Source of the DNA: Paraktedonobacter sp035294465
Lineage (GTDB): Bacteria; Chloroflexota; Ktedonobacteria; Ktedonobacterales; Ktedonobacteraceae
Reading direction: 5' to 3'
Assembly (NCBI GenBank): GCA_035294465.1
Contig: DATGKW010000084.1
Location: 1 to 56,654 of the forward strand
Length of the DNA stretch: 56,654 bases
Part shown: in pieces, positions 33,843 to 42,599 of the stretch
Layout: each line of letters starts with the position of its first letter
Position numbering within the stretch: the stretch's first letter is position 1
The notes under the pieces: model-generated
Database searches by the model: none
What the model was told of the DNA's origin: nothing
The model's input: the letters and a program-made list of their open reading frames with translations, nothing else
Program-made: the position numbers and the translations under genes

Positions 33843-33857
33843 GACATCTAGACCACT
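33842..33857 (-). promoter_or_regulatory. dre-like operator (GntR/HutC family, NagR/DasR type) at the PTS promoter
   Basis: The 16-base site AGACATCTAGACCACT matches AGTGGTCTAGACCACT, the palindrome bound by DasR/NagR regulators, at 13 of 16 positions; one half-site plus core (TCTAGACCACT) is exact. It touches the -35 of the promoter, suited to repression relieved by GlcN-6-P or GlcNAc-6-P. No GntR gene lies in the window. Confidence 0.6.
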
Positions 33858-33942
33858 AGACGTTCAGTTCAGTGAGTCTATAGCGATTCGGGGAAAACAT
33901 AATAAAACCACTGATTGAACTGGCGATGTACTTGCTCGGCTC

Positions 33943-34845
33943 TTAGGAGTCCAGCAGGGCCTCGCGGCTTAGCTCTTTATGGAGGAGGATGAGCAATGCT
34001 TCTAGCGCGCGGCTAGGGGAGATTTCTTCGGCGAGCAGGACCATGCCAACAGGCAAGCCAGGCTGTATCTCCTCGATCTCGCGCTGCACTGTGTGCTCTG
34101 GCGGGGGCGTGGCGGTTACGCGAGGAACGATTGCCAGGCCCAGGCCGCGTTGTACCGCGTGTTTGATGGTCTCCAGGCTGCCAATTTCCAGGCCGGAGTA
34201 GGGGTTAACGCGATGCTGCTGGAGGATACGTTCGATTGTTTCACGATAGGCGCATCCACGTTCATTGAGAAGCAGGCGCTGGCCTTTGAGGTCCTGTATA
34301 TGAATGGTTGGCTGGTCGGCCAGTGGGTGGTCCTGGGGGAGAAGCAGAGTCATCTGTTCGGTAAAAAGTGGCTCGAAGTCCAGGCCCAGGTGGGCGTCAG
34401 GAGGAGAGCAGATCCCAATATCCAGCTTGCCGGAGGCAACTCGCTGGCTAATGACCTTTGTGTTACCAACCTCGATGGTCAGGTGGATACGCGGGCGTTC
34501 CTGGCAGAAAGGGACCAGGATTTGCGGGAGACGGAGGCTGGCAGTAGGTTCAATCGCTCCAACTCGCACGTGGCCGGCCTCGCCGGCGACCAGGTTGAAC
34601 ATGGTTTCTTGCAGGGCTGTGGCGCGGGCGACCAGAGAATCGGCCTGTTCTTGCAGAGAGCGACCCGCTTCGGTGAGCTGCACCTTCTTACCCTGGCGAA
34701 TGAAGAGCTTAACGCCTAGCTCGGCCTCAAGCTGCTGAATATGCAGCGTAATGGTCGATTGCGCGTACATGAGTTTCTCTGCTGCGCGGAAAAAGCTGCC
34801 TTCCTTAACAATCGCCTGGAAGGTATAGATATGACGTAGCTCCAC
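33943..34845 (-). CDS. LysR-family transcriptional regulator
   Basis: Protein of 300 aa with an N-terminal winged helix-turn-helix (MELRHIYTFQAIVKEGSFFRAA, then AQSTITLHIQQLEAELG), a linker helix, and a C-terminal periplasmic-binding-like effector domain (about 90-295). LysR regulators usually control a divergent neighbour; here that is the GH59 galactosidase gene at 35134, and the shared 288-base gap has a symmetric site over the galactosidase promoter. The ligand is unknown. The downstream nagE operon lies on the same strand, 203 bases further on, with its own promoter. Confidence 0.92.
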   Translation of the reverse strand: MELRHIYTFQAIVKEGSFFRAAEKLMYAQSTITLHIQQLEAELGVKLFIRQGKKVQLTEAGRSLQEQADSLVARATALQETMFNLVAGEAGHVRVGAIEPTASLRLPQILVPFCQERPRIHLTIEVGNTKVISQRVASGKLDIGICSPPDAHLGLDFEPLFTEQMTLLLPQDHPLADQPTIHIQDLKGQRLLLNERGCAYRETIERILQQHRVNPYSGLEIGSLETIKHAVQRGLGLAIVPRVTATPPPEHTVQREIEEIQPGLPVGMVLLAEEISPSRALEALLILLHKELSREALLDS

Positions 34846-34974
34846 AGAGATTGCCCTTTTTATTCAGAAAAAATGAACTCAATGCCTCATTCGTTAATGT
34901 TGGCAAATATACCATGTCTTTTTCGTCGTTGCAACCGCATCAATCGAAAAACTCCGAAATGAGAACCGCAAGTC

Positions 34975-35012
34975 TTGACAAGCTAGCGAAATACCAGGTA
35001 CATTCATGGTAT
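34975..35012 (+). promoter_or_regulatory. Promoter and overlapping palindromic operator of the GH59 gene
   Basis: TTGACA (34975-34980) with an 18-base spacer to TACATT (34999-35004). An inverted repeat ATACCA-N10-TGGTAT (34991-35012) covers the -10 and spacer. It has the broken-palindrome form of a LysR box, and a further single ATACCAT copy lies at 34909-34915 nearer the divergent LysR gene. The leader also holds two direct copies of CGTAAAGAAACG (35022-35033 and 35091-35102) of unknown meaning. Confidence 0.55.
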
Positions 35013-35133
35013 ACGGAAGTGCGTAAAGAAACGGGATGTGACGTTTTTCTGAACATCTTTTCCGTAGAGGTGCCAGACAACGTAACTCTTCGTAAAGAAA
35101 CGAATGAAACAGTCAAGGAAGGACTTACTCCCC

Positions 35134-38028
35134 ATGAAGAAGCGTTTCAACCGCCGGAGATTCCTGGAGATGTCTGCTGGCGCGACCATCGCCGCCGCCG
35201 GACTTGGAAGCGTATCCGCATTTGCGCAATCCGCTGTCTCAACTTCGATCACTCTCAATGGATCAGGCAGCGGGCGCTCTTTTGATGGTATCGGCGCGAT
35301 TAGCGGAGGCGGTGGAAACTCGCGCCTGCTCCTCGATTATCCTGATCCCTATCGCAGCCAGATCCTTGACTATCTCTTCAAACCCAATTATGGAGCCAGC
35401 CTGCATATTTTGAAGGTAGAGGTTGGCGGAGATATGAACTCGACCGATGGCTCCGAGTCAAGCTTTAAGCATACGGCTACTGATTTGAGCTACAATCGCG
35501 GCTACGAATGGTGGCTGATGCAGCAGGCTAAGGCGCGCAATCCCAACATCAAGCTCTATGGCCTGGCCTGGGGCGCGCCCGGCTGGATCGGAACGACTGG
35601 CGCGCCCGTTTTCGATACAAATAATCCCATCTGGTCGCAGGATATGGTCAACTATTATGTGGCCTGGATTAAGGGCGCGCAGAGCCAGTACGGTCTCACC
35701 ATCGACTATATCGGTGGCTGGAATGAGCGTGGCTACAATAAGCAATTTTATGAGGCTCTCAAAAGCGCCTTACAGTCCAGCGGACTCTCGACCAGAGTAG
35801 TGGGAGCTGACTCAGACTGGAGCGTGGCTGATGCCATGGTCAGCGATTCCACATTTAACGCTTCAATCGATATTGTGGGGGTGCATTATCCCTGCACTGG
35901 CGGGGATGGCGGTAGCGCCATGTCATGTCCGAACACAGCGAACGCCTTGAGCCTGGGCAAACCATTATGGGCCAGCGAGAACGGCTCGCAGGATTATAAC
36001 GCCGGGGCGATTCCTATGGCTCGCGCTATCAATCGCGGCTATATCGACGGCAAAATGACGGCTTATATCAACTGGCCGCTGATTGCCTCCATCTACGATA
36101 ATTTGCCATATAATACGGTCGGGCTGATGGTTGCAAACCAGCCCTGGTCGGGTTACTACAGCGTAGGCAAGCAGCTGTGGGTGACCGCTCACACCACACA
36201 GTTTACCCAACCCGGCTGGCAATATATTGATAGCGCCTGTGGCTATCTGGGCGGTAGCAACACCAACGGCAGCTATGTGACGCTCAAATCGACCAACGGC
36301 AGCGACTATAGTGTGATTATCGAGACAGTCGATGCTACCGCCAGCCAGACGGCCACTTTCACGATTACCAATGGCCTCTCGACCGGTACTGTGCGTGTCT
36401 GGAGCACTAATCTCAATTCGGCGAATCCAAACGATTACTTTGTACAGCAGTCGTCGATCACGCCTTCTAGCGGGACCTACACCCTCACGTTGCAGCCTGG
36501 CTACGTTTATACGCTGACGACAACAACTGGCCAGGCCAGAGGCACGCTTGTCAGTCCTCCTGCTGCATCTCTGGCTCTACCGTATTCTGAGAACTTTGCA
36601 GGATACTCGATTGGACAAGAAGCGAAATATTTTGCCGACCAGAACGGAGCGTTTGAAATCGCCGCCGCCGGCGGAGGGCGTAGCGGCCAGTGCCTGCGGC
36701 AGATGGCCCCCACCGCTCCCCATACCTGGGATAATCCAAGCGATCCCTACACAATCATAGGCGAGCTTGGGTGGACCGATTACACGGTCAGCAGCGATGT
36801 CTTGCTGGAGCAGGCCGGTTACGTAGAGATCATGGGCCGTGTCAACACACAGCAGCCGTTCACGCCGGCCAATATCAACGCCTACTATCTACGCGTCACC
36901 AGTGGCGGCGCCTGGAGCATTCTGAGGAATAGTACCAGCGGCAATCTCGCCACGCTGGCATCCGGGACAGTGACCGCGCTGGGTACCAACATCTGGCATA
37001 ACCTTTCTCTGACCTTCCAGGGCAGCACCATCACGGCAAAAATCGATTCGGCCACTGTAGGTTCGGTCACGGATAGTACATACAGCGCGGGTCAGGCAGG
37101 TCTGGGTGTCAGCGGCTGGCAAAACGCGCAGTTCCAGAACTTCAGTATAACCACCACCGAGCAAATGGTCGCTGGAACCTACTACAACATTTTCAATGTC
37201 AATAGTGGTCTCGTGCTGGATGTCTCCGGCTCATCAACGTCAGCGGGCGCTTCTATCGTTCAATCAACGGTGAGCGGCGCAGCCAGCCAGCAATGGCAAT
37301 TGATCGCAACCGGGGCGGGCTACGTCACGCTGGTCAACCGCAACAGTGGTCTGGTGCTGGAGGTGCCGGGCAGTTCGACGACCGAGGGGGTACAGCTTGA
37401 CCAGCAGAGCAGCAATGGCGGCACAAATCAGCAATGGCAGATTGTCAGCGTGGGCAATGGCATCTATACCATTGCTAATCGCAGCAGTGGGATGCTGGCC
37501 GATGTTTCTGGCAGATCGACCGCCAGCGGCGCGCCGGTCATTCAGTGGCCTGACAATGGCGGCACGAATCAACAATGGCAGCTTGTGCCTGTGCCCACGC
37601 CCAACGTTACCTATGTGCTTGTGAGTCGCAACAGCGGCAAGGTGATGGATGTTTCTGGCGGCTCTACCTCTAATGGTGGCCTGGTTATCCAGTATACCTA
37701 TCACGATGGGAGCAACCAGCAGTGGCGGATGGTTGACGCCGGCGGTGGCTACTACAATATCGTTAACGTCAACAGCGGCCTTGTGCTGGATGTGCCGAAC
37801 AATTCGACGACGCAAGGGGTGCAGCTTGATCAGTGGAGCAGCAACGGCGGTGCGAACCAGCAATGGCAATTTGTTAGCGCTGGCGTGGGTTACTATACTA
37901 TTGTCAACCGCAACAGCGGCCTGCTGGTAGATGTCTCCGGCGCCTCAACCGCCGATAGCGCGCAGATTATTCAGTGGCCCAGCAATGGCGGGCTGAACCA
38001 GCAATGGCAGCTGATGCCGCTCGTTTGA
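35134..38028 (+). CDS. Tat-exported GH59 galactosidase (galactocerebrosidase-like) with ricin-type lectin repeats
   Basis: Secreted glycosidase of 964 aa. A Tat signal (RRRFLEMSAGATIAAAGLG, cleavage near FAQ/SAV) starts the protein at ATG 35134, which has a GGAAGGA ribosome site 10 bases upstream. The catalytic domain matches GH59: FDGIGAISGGGGNSRLL, YRSQILDYLFKPNYGASLHI, GYEWWLMQQAKARNPNI. The predicted acid/base is Glu198 (GWNERGYN) and the nucleophile Glu282 (WASENGSQ). A beta-sandwich region follows (about 470-680), then six QQW repeats (about 680-964) that form two ricin B-type beta-trefoils for carbohydrate binding. Human GALC removes galactose from galactosylceramide; the bacterial substrate is more likely a beta-galactoside of plant or fungal origin. 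Probably controlled by the divergent LysR gene. Confidence 0.9.
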   Translation: MKKRFNRRRFLEMSAGATIAAAGLGSVSAFAQSAVSTSITLNGSGSGRSFDGIGAISGGGGNSRLLLDYPDPYRSQILDYLFKPNYGASLHILKVEVGGDMNSTDGSESSFKHTATDLSYNRGYEWWLMQQAKARNPNIKLYGLAWGAPGWIGTTGAPVFDTNNPIWSQDMVNYYVAWIKGAQSQYGLTIDYIGGWNERGYNKQFYEALKSALQSSGLSTRVVGADSDWSVADAMVSDSTFNASIDIVGVHYPCTGGDGGSAMSCPNTANALSLGKPLWASENGSQDYNAGAIPMARAINRGYIDGKMTAYINWPLIASIYDNLPYNTVGLMVANQPWSGYYSVGKQLWVTAHTTQFTQPGWQYIDSACGYLGGSNTNGSYVTLKSTNGSDYSVIIETVDATASQTATFTITNGLSTGTVRVWSTNLNSANPNDYFVQQSSITPSSGTYTLTLQPGYVYTLTTTTGQARGTLVSPPAASLALPYSENFAGYSIGQEAKYFADQNGAFEIAAAGGGRSGQCLRQMAPTAPHTWDNPSDPYTIIGELGWTDYTVSSDVLLEQAGYVEIMGRVNTQQPFTPANINAYYLRVTSGGAWSILRNSTSGNLATLASGTVTALGTNIWHNLSLTFQGSTITAKIDSATVGSVTDSTYSAGQAGLGVSGWQNAQFQNFSITTTEQMVAGTYYNIFNVNSGLVLDVSGSSTSAGASIVQSTVSGAASQQWQLIATGAGYVTLVNRNSGLVLEVPGSSTTEGVQLDQQSSNGGTNQQWQIVSVGNGIYTIANRSSGMLADVSGRSTASGAPVIQWPDNGGTNQQWQLVPVPTPNVTYVLVSRNSGKVMDVSGGSTSNGGLVIQYTYHDGSNQQWRMVDAGGGYYNIVNVNSGLVLDVPNNSTTQGVQLDQWSSNGGANQQWQFVSAGVGYYTIVNRNSGLLVDVSGASTADSAQIIQWPSNGGLNQQWQLMPLV

Positions 38029-38057
38029 GCTTACGTTGGATGAACGTGACGCCTTTC

Positions 38058-38092
38058 TCATGCATGTAACACCTTAACTGTTACCTACATGA
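38058..38092 (+). terminator. Imperfect hairpin after the GH59 gene
   Basis: TCATG...GTAAC (38058-38070) faces GTTAC...CATGA (38080-38092) with a 9-base loop and a short internal mismatch. It starts 29 bases after the stop codon. No U-tract follows, so termination is uncertain. Confidence 0.4.
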
Positions 38093-38107
38093 GTAAGCGT
38101 TCACGCT

Positions 38108-38136
38108 TTTTGAGGAGGCCGCAGTCGTGGTATAAT
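38108..38136 (+). promoter_or_regulatory. Candidate promoter of the Uma2 gene
   Basis: A perfect TATAAT (38131-38136) with TTTTGA (38108-38113) 17 bases upstream; TTGAGG at 38110-38115 with a short 15-base spacer is the alternative. The start codon is 47 bases downstream. Confidence 0.5.
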
Positions 38137-38183
38137 CAGCAGAGAATGTATGTGCGTTTCGGCAGCAGAAGGCGGAGGAGTTT

Positions 38184-38822
38184 ATGGCTACGATTAGCCG
38201 CGAAACAGCGCAGGAGCAGGAGCGCGTTATCCCGGTCATGCCTGCTGATTGGGTGCCTGGCCCGCATCAAGGTGGCTGGACGTACGAGATGTACGCTGCC
38301 CTGCCCGATGATGGCAGGCGGTATGAAGTGGTGCAAGGGGTGTTGATGATGTCACCTGCTCCAGAAGTGTCCCATCAGGGGATTATCCAGCGGATTAGCC
38401 GCTACCTTGACGAGCGCATTTTTACTCCTCATTTTGGTCTAGTTCTTACTGGGCCGACGGATGTTAAGCTTGCTATTGATACCGTTGTTCAGCCTGATGT
38501 GCTAGTCCTTTTGAAGGAGCATCTTGCCCGCATACAGGAAAAACACATCGCCGGTAATCCAGACCTCGCTGTTGAAGTAATTTCTCCGGGTAGCGCAACC
38601 TATGATCGGTTGGTGAAATACCATGTCTACGAGCAAGCAGGTGTTCCCGAGTACTGGTTGGTGAATAGCAAAAAGCAAACCGTTGAAGTGTTTGTATTAG
38701 AGGGAGGCCAGTATCGCTCTCCAGGTGCGCTCCATGGAGAACAACTTTTGCAATCAAAGGTTATTCCAGAGCCGGCTATTCCAGTGGGGCAGTTCTTCGA
38801 CTGGACAGGTGGGTTGTTCTAA
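38184..38822 (+). CDS. Uma2 family (DUF820) PD-(D/E)XK nuclease-like protein
   Basis: Protein of 212 aa of the Uma2/DUF820 family, a restriction-endonuclease-like fold very abundant in Cyanobacteria and Chloroflexota and of unsettled function. Motifs: YEVVQGVLMMSPAP, VQPDVLVL, the putative metal site DLAVEVISPGS, then KYHVYEQAGVPEYWLVN. GGAGGAG precedes the ATG. It stands alone, between the GH59 gene and the convergent lut operon. The family is scattered in genomes as single genes, so the neighbourhood says little about its job. Confidence 0.88.
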   Translation: MATISRETAQEQERVIPVMPADWVPGPHQGGWTYEMYAALPDDGRRYEVVQGVLMMSPAPEVSHQGIIQRISRYLDERIFTPHFGLVLTGPTDVKLAIDTVVQPDVLVLLKEHLARIQEKHIAGNPDLAVEVISPGSATYDRLVKYHVYEQAGVPEYWLVNSKKQTVEVFVLEGGQYRSPGALHGEQLLQSKVIPEPAIPVGQFFDWTGGLF

Positions 38823-38835
38823 GCTCTCTAAAAGA

Positions 38836-38869
38836 GGCGGGGACATTAGCTATTGTTGATATCCTCGCC
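38836..38869. terminator. Hairpin between convergent Uma2 and lutC genes
   Basis: GGCGGGGA (38836-38843) pairs with TCCTCGCC (38862-38869) including one G-T pair, with an 18-base loop. It sits between the two stop codons and could serve both strands. It lacks a clear T-run. Confidence 0.35.
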
Positions 38870-38889
38870 CTGTCAGGGTAGGTAAAGCA

Positions 38890-39579
38890 CTAGGAGGCTT
38901 CGTTATGCCTCTTACCGCTGCTATGCACCACCAGCACATCCAGCGTACGCGGCCCATGCACGCCCTCGACGCGGTTCAACTCAATATCCGAAGTTGCTGA
39001 TGGGCCAGAGATGAAGGTGATGGGCCGATGATATAAGCGGGCAGCGTCTGCCAGGCGGGCGATGGCTTCGGGGACCAGGTCCACAATCTGATCCTCGAAG
39101 ATGACGCAGAGGTGGTAGTCGGGCAGAAGGGTGAGCACGCGACGGCCCTGGCTCGCTCCGCCATCCAGGACAAGCGTGCCGGTCTGCGCGATGCCCAGAG
39201 CGCAGCCGGTAAGCACGCCGGAGCTCTGGTCCAGTTGCTCGTTGGTCAGCCTCCCATCGTCTCGCAGTAGCTCGACAGTGGTGGGAAGCCAGCTTTCGGG
39301 CAGGTCGGCGGGGACAGCCAGGCGCTGAATGGTTCGCGTGGCACACCTTTCAGCAATCGCGCCTGGCAGCGCTTGCTCTTCTACACGCTGCACCGTAACC
39401 TTGTAGTCGGCGACCCGCTCGATAAATTGCTCGATCATCTCCTCGTGTTCGGCGCTGCCACGATGCCGGTAGTTCCGCTTGATTGTGCTCGCGGCTGGCT
39501 GTTCTTGCGCGGGCACATCCTGAAGCGCCTCGCGCACGCGGCGCAGAACCTCTTCTCGCGCATTGTTTGTCTCGCTCAC
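38890..39579 (-). CDS. lutC: Lactate utilization protein C (LUD domain)
   Basis: LUD-domain protein of 229 aa, third subunit of the LutABC L-lactate oxidation complex. Recognisable parts are the N-terminal helical region (REEVLRRVREALQDVP), the LTGCALGIAQTGTLVLDGG segment and the C-terminal FISGPSATSDIELNRVEGVHGPRTLDVLVV motif typical of LutC/YkgG. The start codon overlaps the lutB stop by 4 bases. It contains no Fe-S cysteine cluster. Confidence 0.92.
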   Translation of the reverse strand: MSETNNAREEVLRRVREALQDVPAQEQPAASTIKRNYRHRGSAEHEEMIEQFIERVADYKVTVQRVEEQALPGAIAERCATRTIQRLAVPADLPESWLPTTVELLRDDGRLTNEQLDQSSGVLTGCALGIAQTGTLVLDGGASQGRRVLTLLPDYHLCVIFEDQIVDLVPEAIARLADAARLYHRPITFISGPSATSDIELNRVEGVHGPRTLDVLVVHSSGKRHNEAS

Positions 39580-41042
39580 TCCTGCTCCTCCTTATGGCTT
39601 GCTTCTGTGGTTGAGCGCTCCCGCCACCAATCGCGAAAGCTCTGGCGAGGAACCGCCGGCAGGTCGCGCAGGATGGTCCAGTTGCCCAGCGCTCCGGGTA
39701 GCTTCTCGATCACCTCGCCGTGCTTGAAGGGCCACTGGCCGGAGCGAGCGAGCTTCTGCGCCCGCTCGTAGCGTACACGATTCGCGAAGGTGCGTGCCAT
39801 CAGGCGCATCACCAGCTGCTCCAGGTTGGCTCGCTCCCGCAGGCCCCCGCCGCGCTGCTTCTGACGAACAACGCGCCCGCGCAGATAGAGCAGCACCTGG
39901 GGAATATTGATCTTAACCGGGCAAACCTCATAGCAGGCGCCACAGAGCGAAGAGGCGTAAGGCAGCGTACCTGCTTGCTCCACGCCCAGCAATTGAGGAG
40001 TAAGAATCGCACCGATGGGGCCGGGGTAAACGGAGCTATACGCATGGCCGCCGGTGCGTTCGTAGACCGGGCAGATGTTGAGGCAAGCGCTACAGCGAAT
40101 GCAATTGAGTGCCTGCCGACCCACTGTGTCGGCGAGTACGCGTGTGCGCCCATTGTCGAGCAAGATTAGATGGAACTCCTGCGGCCCGTCGCCCTCGCGT
40201 ACTCCCGTCCACAATGAGGTATACGGATTCATGCGCTCGGCGGTCGAGGAGCGCGGTAGCAATTGCAGGAAAACCTCCAGATCTTGCCAGGTGGGGATAA
40301 CCTTCTCAATGCCCATGACCGAGATCAGCACCCTGGGCAGCGTTATGCACATGCGCCCGTTGCCCTCGGACTCGACCACGCAGACCGTTCCCGTCTCCGC
40401 CACAGCGAAATTCGCACCGCTGATCGCCACGGGGGTCGTGAGAAACTTGTGCCGCAGGTGCAGGCGAGCGGCATTGGTGAGGTCGCGCGGTTCGTCTGTC
40501 AAAGAATCAACTTGAAGTTTGCGCAGGAAGATCTCGCGGATCTCGGCGCGATTCTTGTGGATGGCGGGCACCAGAATATGCGAGGAAGTTTCTCCTGCCA
40601 GTTGAATGATCAGTTCAGCTAGATCGGTTTCGATGGCCGCGATGCCCTGCGCGGCCAGAGCGCGATTGAGTCCGATCTCATCGGTTGTCAATGATTTGAC
40701 CTTGATAACCTCGTGTGCGCCATGAATGGAAGCAATCTGCGTGATCAGCGTGTTGGCCTCCTGAGCGTCGCGTGCCCAGTGAACCTGACCGCCAGCCTGC
40801 TGGACCGAGGCTTCGAGTTCTAACAAATAAGTATCAAGGTGACGCAATACCTCTTCTTTGAGAGCGCGGCCGGCTTCACGCAACTCTTCCCAGTCCGGCA
40901 TCTCCTCGACCACGCGGGCACGCTTGGCGCGAATGGTCGAGGTGGCTTTGTATAGATTGCGGCGCAACTGCGCGTTGCCCAGAGCTGCTCGCGCTCCGGC
41001 CTGGAAGGTGGGCTGTGGATGGCCTTTCAAGGTTTCGCTCAT
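39576..41042 (-). CDS. lutB: Lactate utilization iron-sulfur protein B
   Basis: Central LutB/YkgF subunit of 488 aa. An N-terminal LUD domain (about 60-290) is followed by two 4Fe-4S ferredoxin-type clusters, CIRCSACLNICPVYERTGGH and CGACYEVCPVKINIP, then a C-terminal helical region. The complex oxidises L-lactate to pyruvate and passes electrons to the respiratory chain, where the oxidase genes of this window could serve as outlet. It overlaps lutA by 4 bases upstream and lutC by 4 bases downstream, so translation of the three genes is probably coupled. Confidence 0.95.
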   Translation of the reverse strand: MSETLKGHPQPTFQAGARAALGNAQLRRNLYKATSTIRAKRARVVEEMPDWEELREAGRALKEEVLRHLDTYLLELEASVQQAGGQVHWARDAQEANTLITQIASIHGAHEVIKVKSLTTDEIGLNRALAAQGIAAIETDLAELIIQLAGETSSHILVPAIHKNRAEIREIFLRKLQVDSLTDEPRDLTNAARLHLRHKFLTTPVAISGANFAVAETGTVCVVESEGNGRMCITLPRVLISVMGIEKVIPTWQDLEVFLQLLPRSSTAERMNPYTSLWTGVREGDGPQEFHLILLDNGRTRVLADTVGRQALNCIRCSACLNICPVYERTGGHAYSSVYPGPIGAILTPQLLGVEQAGTLPYASSLCGACYEVCPVKINIPQVLLYLRGRVVRQKQRGGGLRERANLEQLVMRLMARTFANRVRYERAQKLARSGQWPFKHGEVIEKLPGALGNWTILRDLPAVPRQSFRDWWRERSTTEASHKEEQE

Positions 41043-41782
41043 GCCGGGCTCCCTTCTTCGGTTGAGGCCAGAATCTCCGCAATGTGGACCGTGCGCACGC
41101 CAGCTCGCTGGCGATGCAACGCGCCGCCAATTTGCATCAGGCAGGAGGTGTCTGCCGCAGCACAGATTTCGGCGCGTGTGGAGAGCACATTGCGCACTTT
41201 CTCGCCGAGCATCGCCAGCGAAGTATCAGCATTTTTGACCGCGAACGTGCCCCCGAAACCGCAGCACTCTGCGGCCCCTGGCAGTTCCACAAGGTCGATG
41301 CCGCGCACCGCGCGCAGCAAACGCAGGGGTGCGTCTCCCACGTGCAGAAAGCGCAGGGAGTGGCAGGTCGGATGATAGGTCACGCGGTGGGGGTAATAAG
41401 CGCCGACATCTTCCAGGCCCAGCCGGTGCGTCAGGAACTCGGTCAGCTCATAGACACGCGGGGCCAGCGCCCGGACCTCAGCCAGCAAAGTCTGATCGCC
41501 AAACCACTCAGCGGCGAGCGGATACATCTCACGCACCATACCCACGCAAGAGGCAGAGGGGGCAACGATAACCTCCGCCTGGCTGAAAATTTTCACAAAG
41601 CGACGGATCAAGGGTAATGCCTCGCGCTGATAGCCAGTATTGAAGTGCATTTGCCCGCAGCAGGTCTGCTCTTCAAGAAACTCGACCGTATGGCCCAGGC
41701 GTTCTAGCAACTGCACCGTTGCTTGCCCGGCCTGTGGGAAAAGGGTGTCGTTAAAACAGGTGATAAATAGAGAAACCTTCAT
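41039..41782 (-). CDS. lutA: Lactate utilization protein A (CCG-domain Fe-S oxidoreductase)
   Basis: LutA/YkgE subunit of 247 aa made of two CCG (cysteine-rich) domains, with EEQTCCGQMHFNTGYQ in the first and GAAECCGFGGTFAVKN in the second. These bind a Fe-S cluster related to heterodisulfide reductase subunit B. It begins the lutABC operon. The gap to the upstream thioredoxin-like gene on the same strand is only 35 bases, so the lut genes might be read from a promoter further upstream. No lactate permease gene is present nearby. Confidence 0.94.
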   Translation of the reverse strand: MKVSLFITCFNDTLFPQAGQATVQLLERLGHTVEFLEEQTCCGQMHFNTGYQREALPLIRRFVKIFSQAEVIVAPSASCVGMVREMYPLAAEWFGDQTLLAEVRALAPRVYELTEFLTHRLGLEDVGAYYPHRVTYHPTCHSLRFLHVGDAPLRLLRAVRGIDLVELPGAAECCGFGGTFAVKNADTSLAMLGEKVRNVLSTRAEICAAADTSCLMQIGGALHRQRAGVRTVHIAEILASTEEGSPA

Positions 41783-41817
41783 AGCATCTCTCTTTTTCTG
41801 AAAGGCGAGCGCCAGCC

Positions 41818-42417
41818 TTATGTGATTAATTTCAGGCCGCTTGATAAGAGTTGGGCCGTGAGCTGCTGCGTTACCTTGTCAACAACCGTTCCATCCCGGT
41901 TGATAAAAATAGTATCGGGCAGGGATGTTATGTAGTATTTAGCGGCAGCCGAGCCGCCTGTATCCAGCACAATCGGGTAGGTAATCTTGTATTGTTCTAC
42001 AAAGCCCATCGCGGCATCTCTTGATTCCTCAAAGTCAATCCCCAGGAAGACGACATCTTTTCCCTGCGCTTGCATCTCCTTCCAGGAGCTTTCCAGCAGC
42101 GGTGCTTCCTGCTTGCAAGGATCGCACCATGAAGCCCAGAAATTCAGAACGATCGGCTTCCCTTTGAAATCGGCAAGAGAGAGCGTACTTTTACCGTTCT
42201 GTGGATGCAACATGGCCAGGGAGAAGTCGGGTGCGGGACGATTCAAAAGGGGATTGGACGCGGACTTTGACGAGGCCGGAGTCAGCAACTGTATCAAAAG
42301 GAATGTGAGCAAGCCCACATTGAGCAAGCATACCCCCCAGATGATGAACATTCTCCGCCTCGACTTTGTCTTGAGCGCTGGCTTTTGGTCTGGCGCAATT
42401 TCAACGGATTCAGGCAT
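41818..42417 (-). CDS. TlpA/ResA-like membrane-anchored thioredoxin
   Basis: Protein of 199 aa with an N-terminal signal anchor (about 23-45) and an extracytoplasmic thioredoxin fold. The redox motif is WCDPC (Cys98, Cys101) in LNFWASWCDPCKQEAP, and the cis-proline loop is SLPDTIFI. TlpA/ResA proteins reduce apocytochrome c or the CuA cysteines of CoxB and the cysteines of SCO. Such a role would fit the oxidase cluster that begins 1.8 kb away on the other strand. It lies 182 bases downstream of a secreted propeller gene and 35 bases upstream of lutA. Confidence 0.9.
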   Translation of the reverse strand: MPESVEIAPDQKPALKTKSRRRMFIIWGVCLLNVGLLTFLLIQLLTPASSKSASNPLLNRPAPDFSLAMLHPQNGKSTLSLADFKGKPIVLNFWASWCDPCKQEAPLLESSWKEMQAQGKDVVFLGIDFEESRDAAMGFVEQYKITYPIVLDTGGSAAAKYYITSLPDTIFINRDGTVVDKVTQQLTAQLLSSGLKLIT

Positions 42418-42599
42418 GCGGTGGTTTCCCTCCTGGATACGCCGTTATGGAGCTGCGCGGCAGTATTTTTGTAAGCGAGTTCGGACCGTGAAGTTCACGG
42501 GATGCTCTTCTGTTGAGCGTGCAAGGAACCTGCAAACACTATAGCACGAGTCGATGAGCAACGTCAAAATGGACGGCGTCTGGCAGTCTACTTGCGCTT

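Noticed and set aside
34851..35285. Rightward frame of 144 codons in the LysR-GH59 gap
   Set aside because: It runs through the GH59 promoter, overlaps the Tat signal coding region in another frame and has no family resemblance.
35134..38028. Assignment of the glycosidase to GH30
   Set aside because: The FDGIGAISGGGG start, YRSQILDYLFKPNYGASLHI and GYEWWLM segments match GH59 galactocerebrosidases much more closely.
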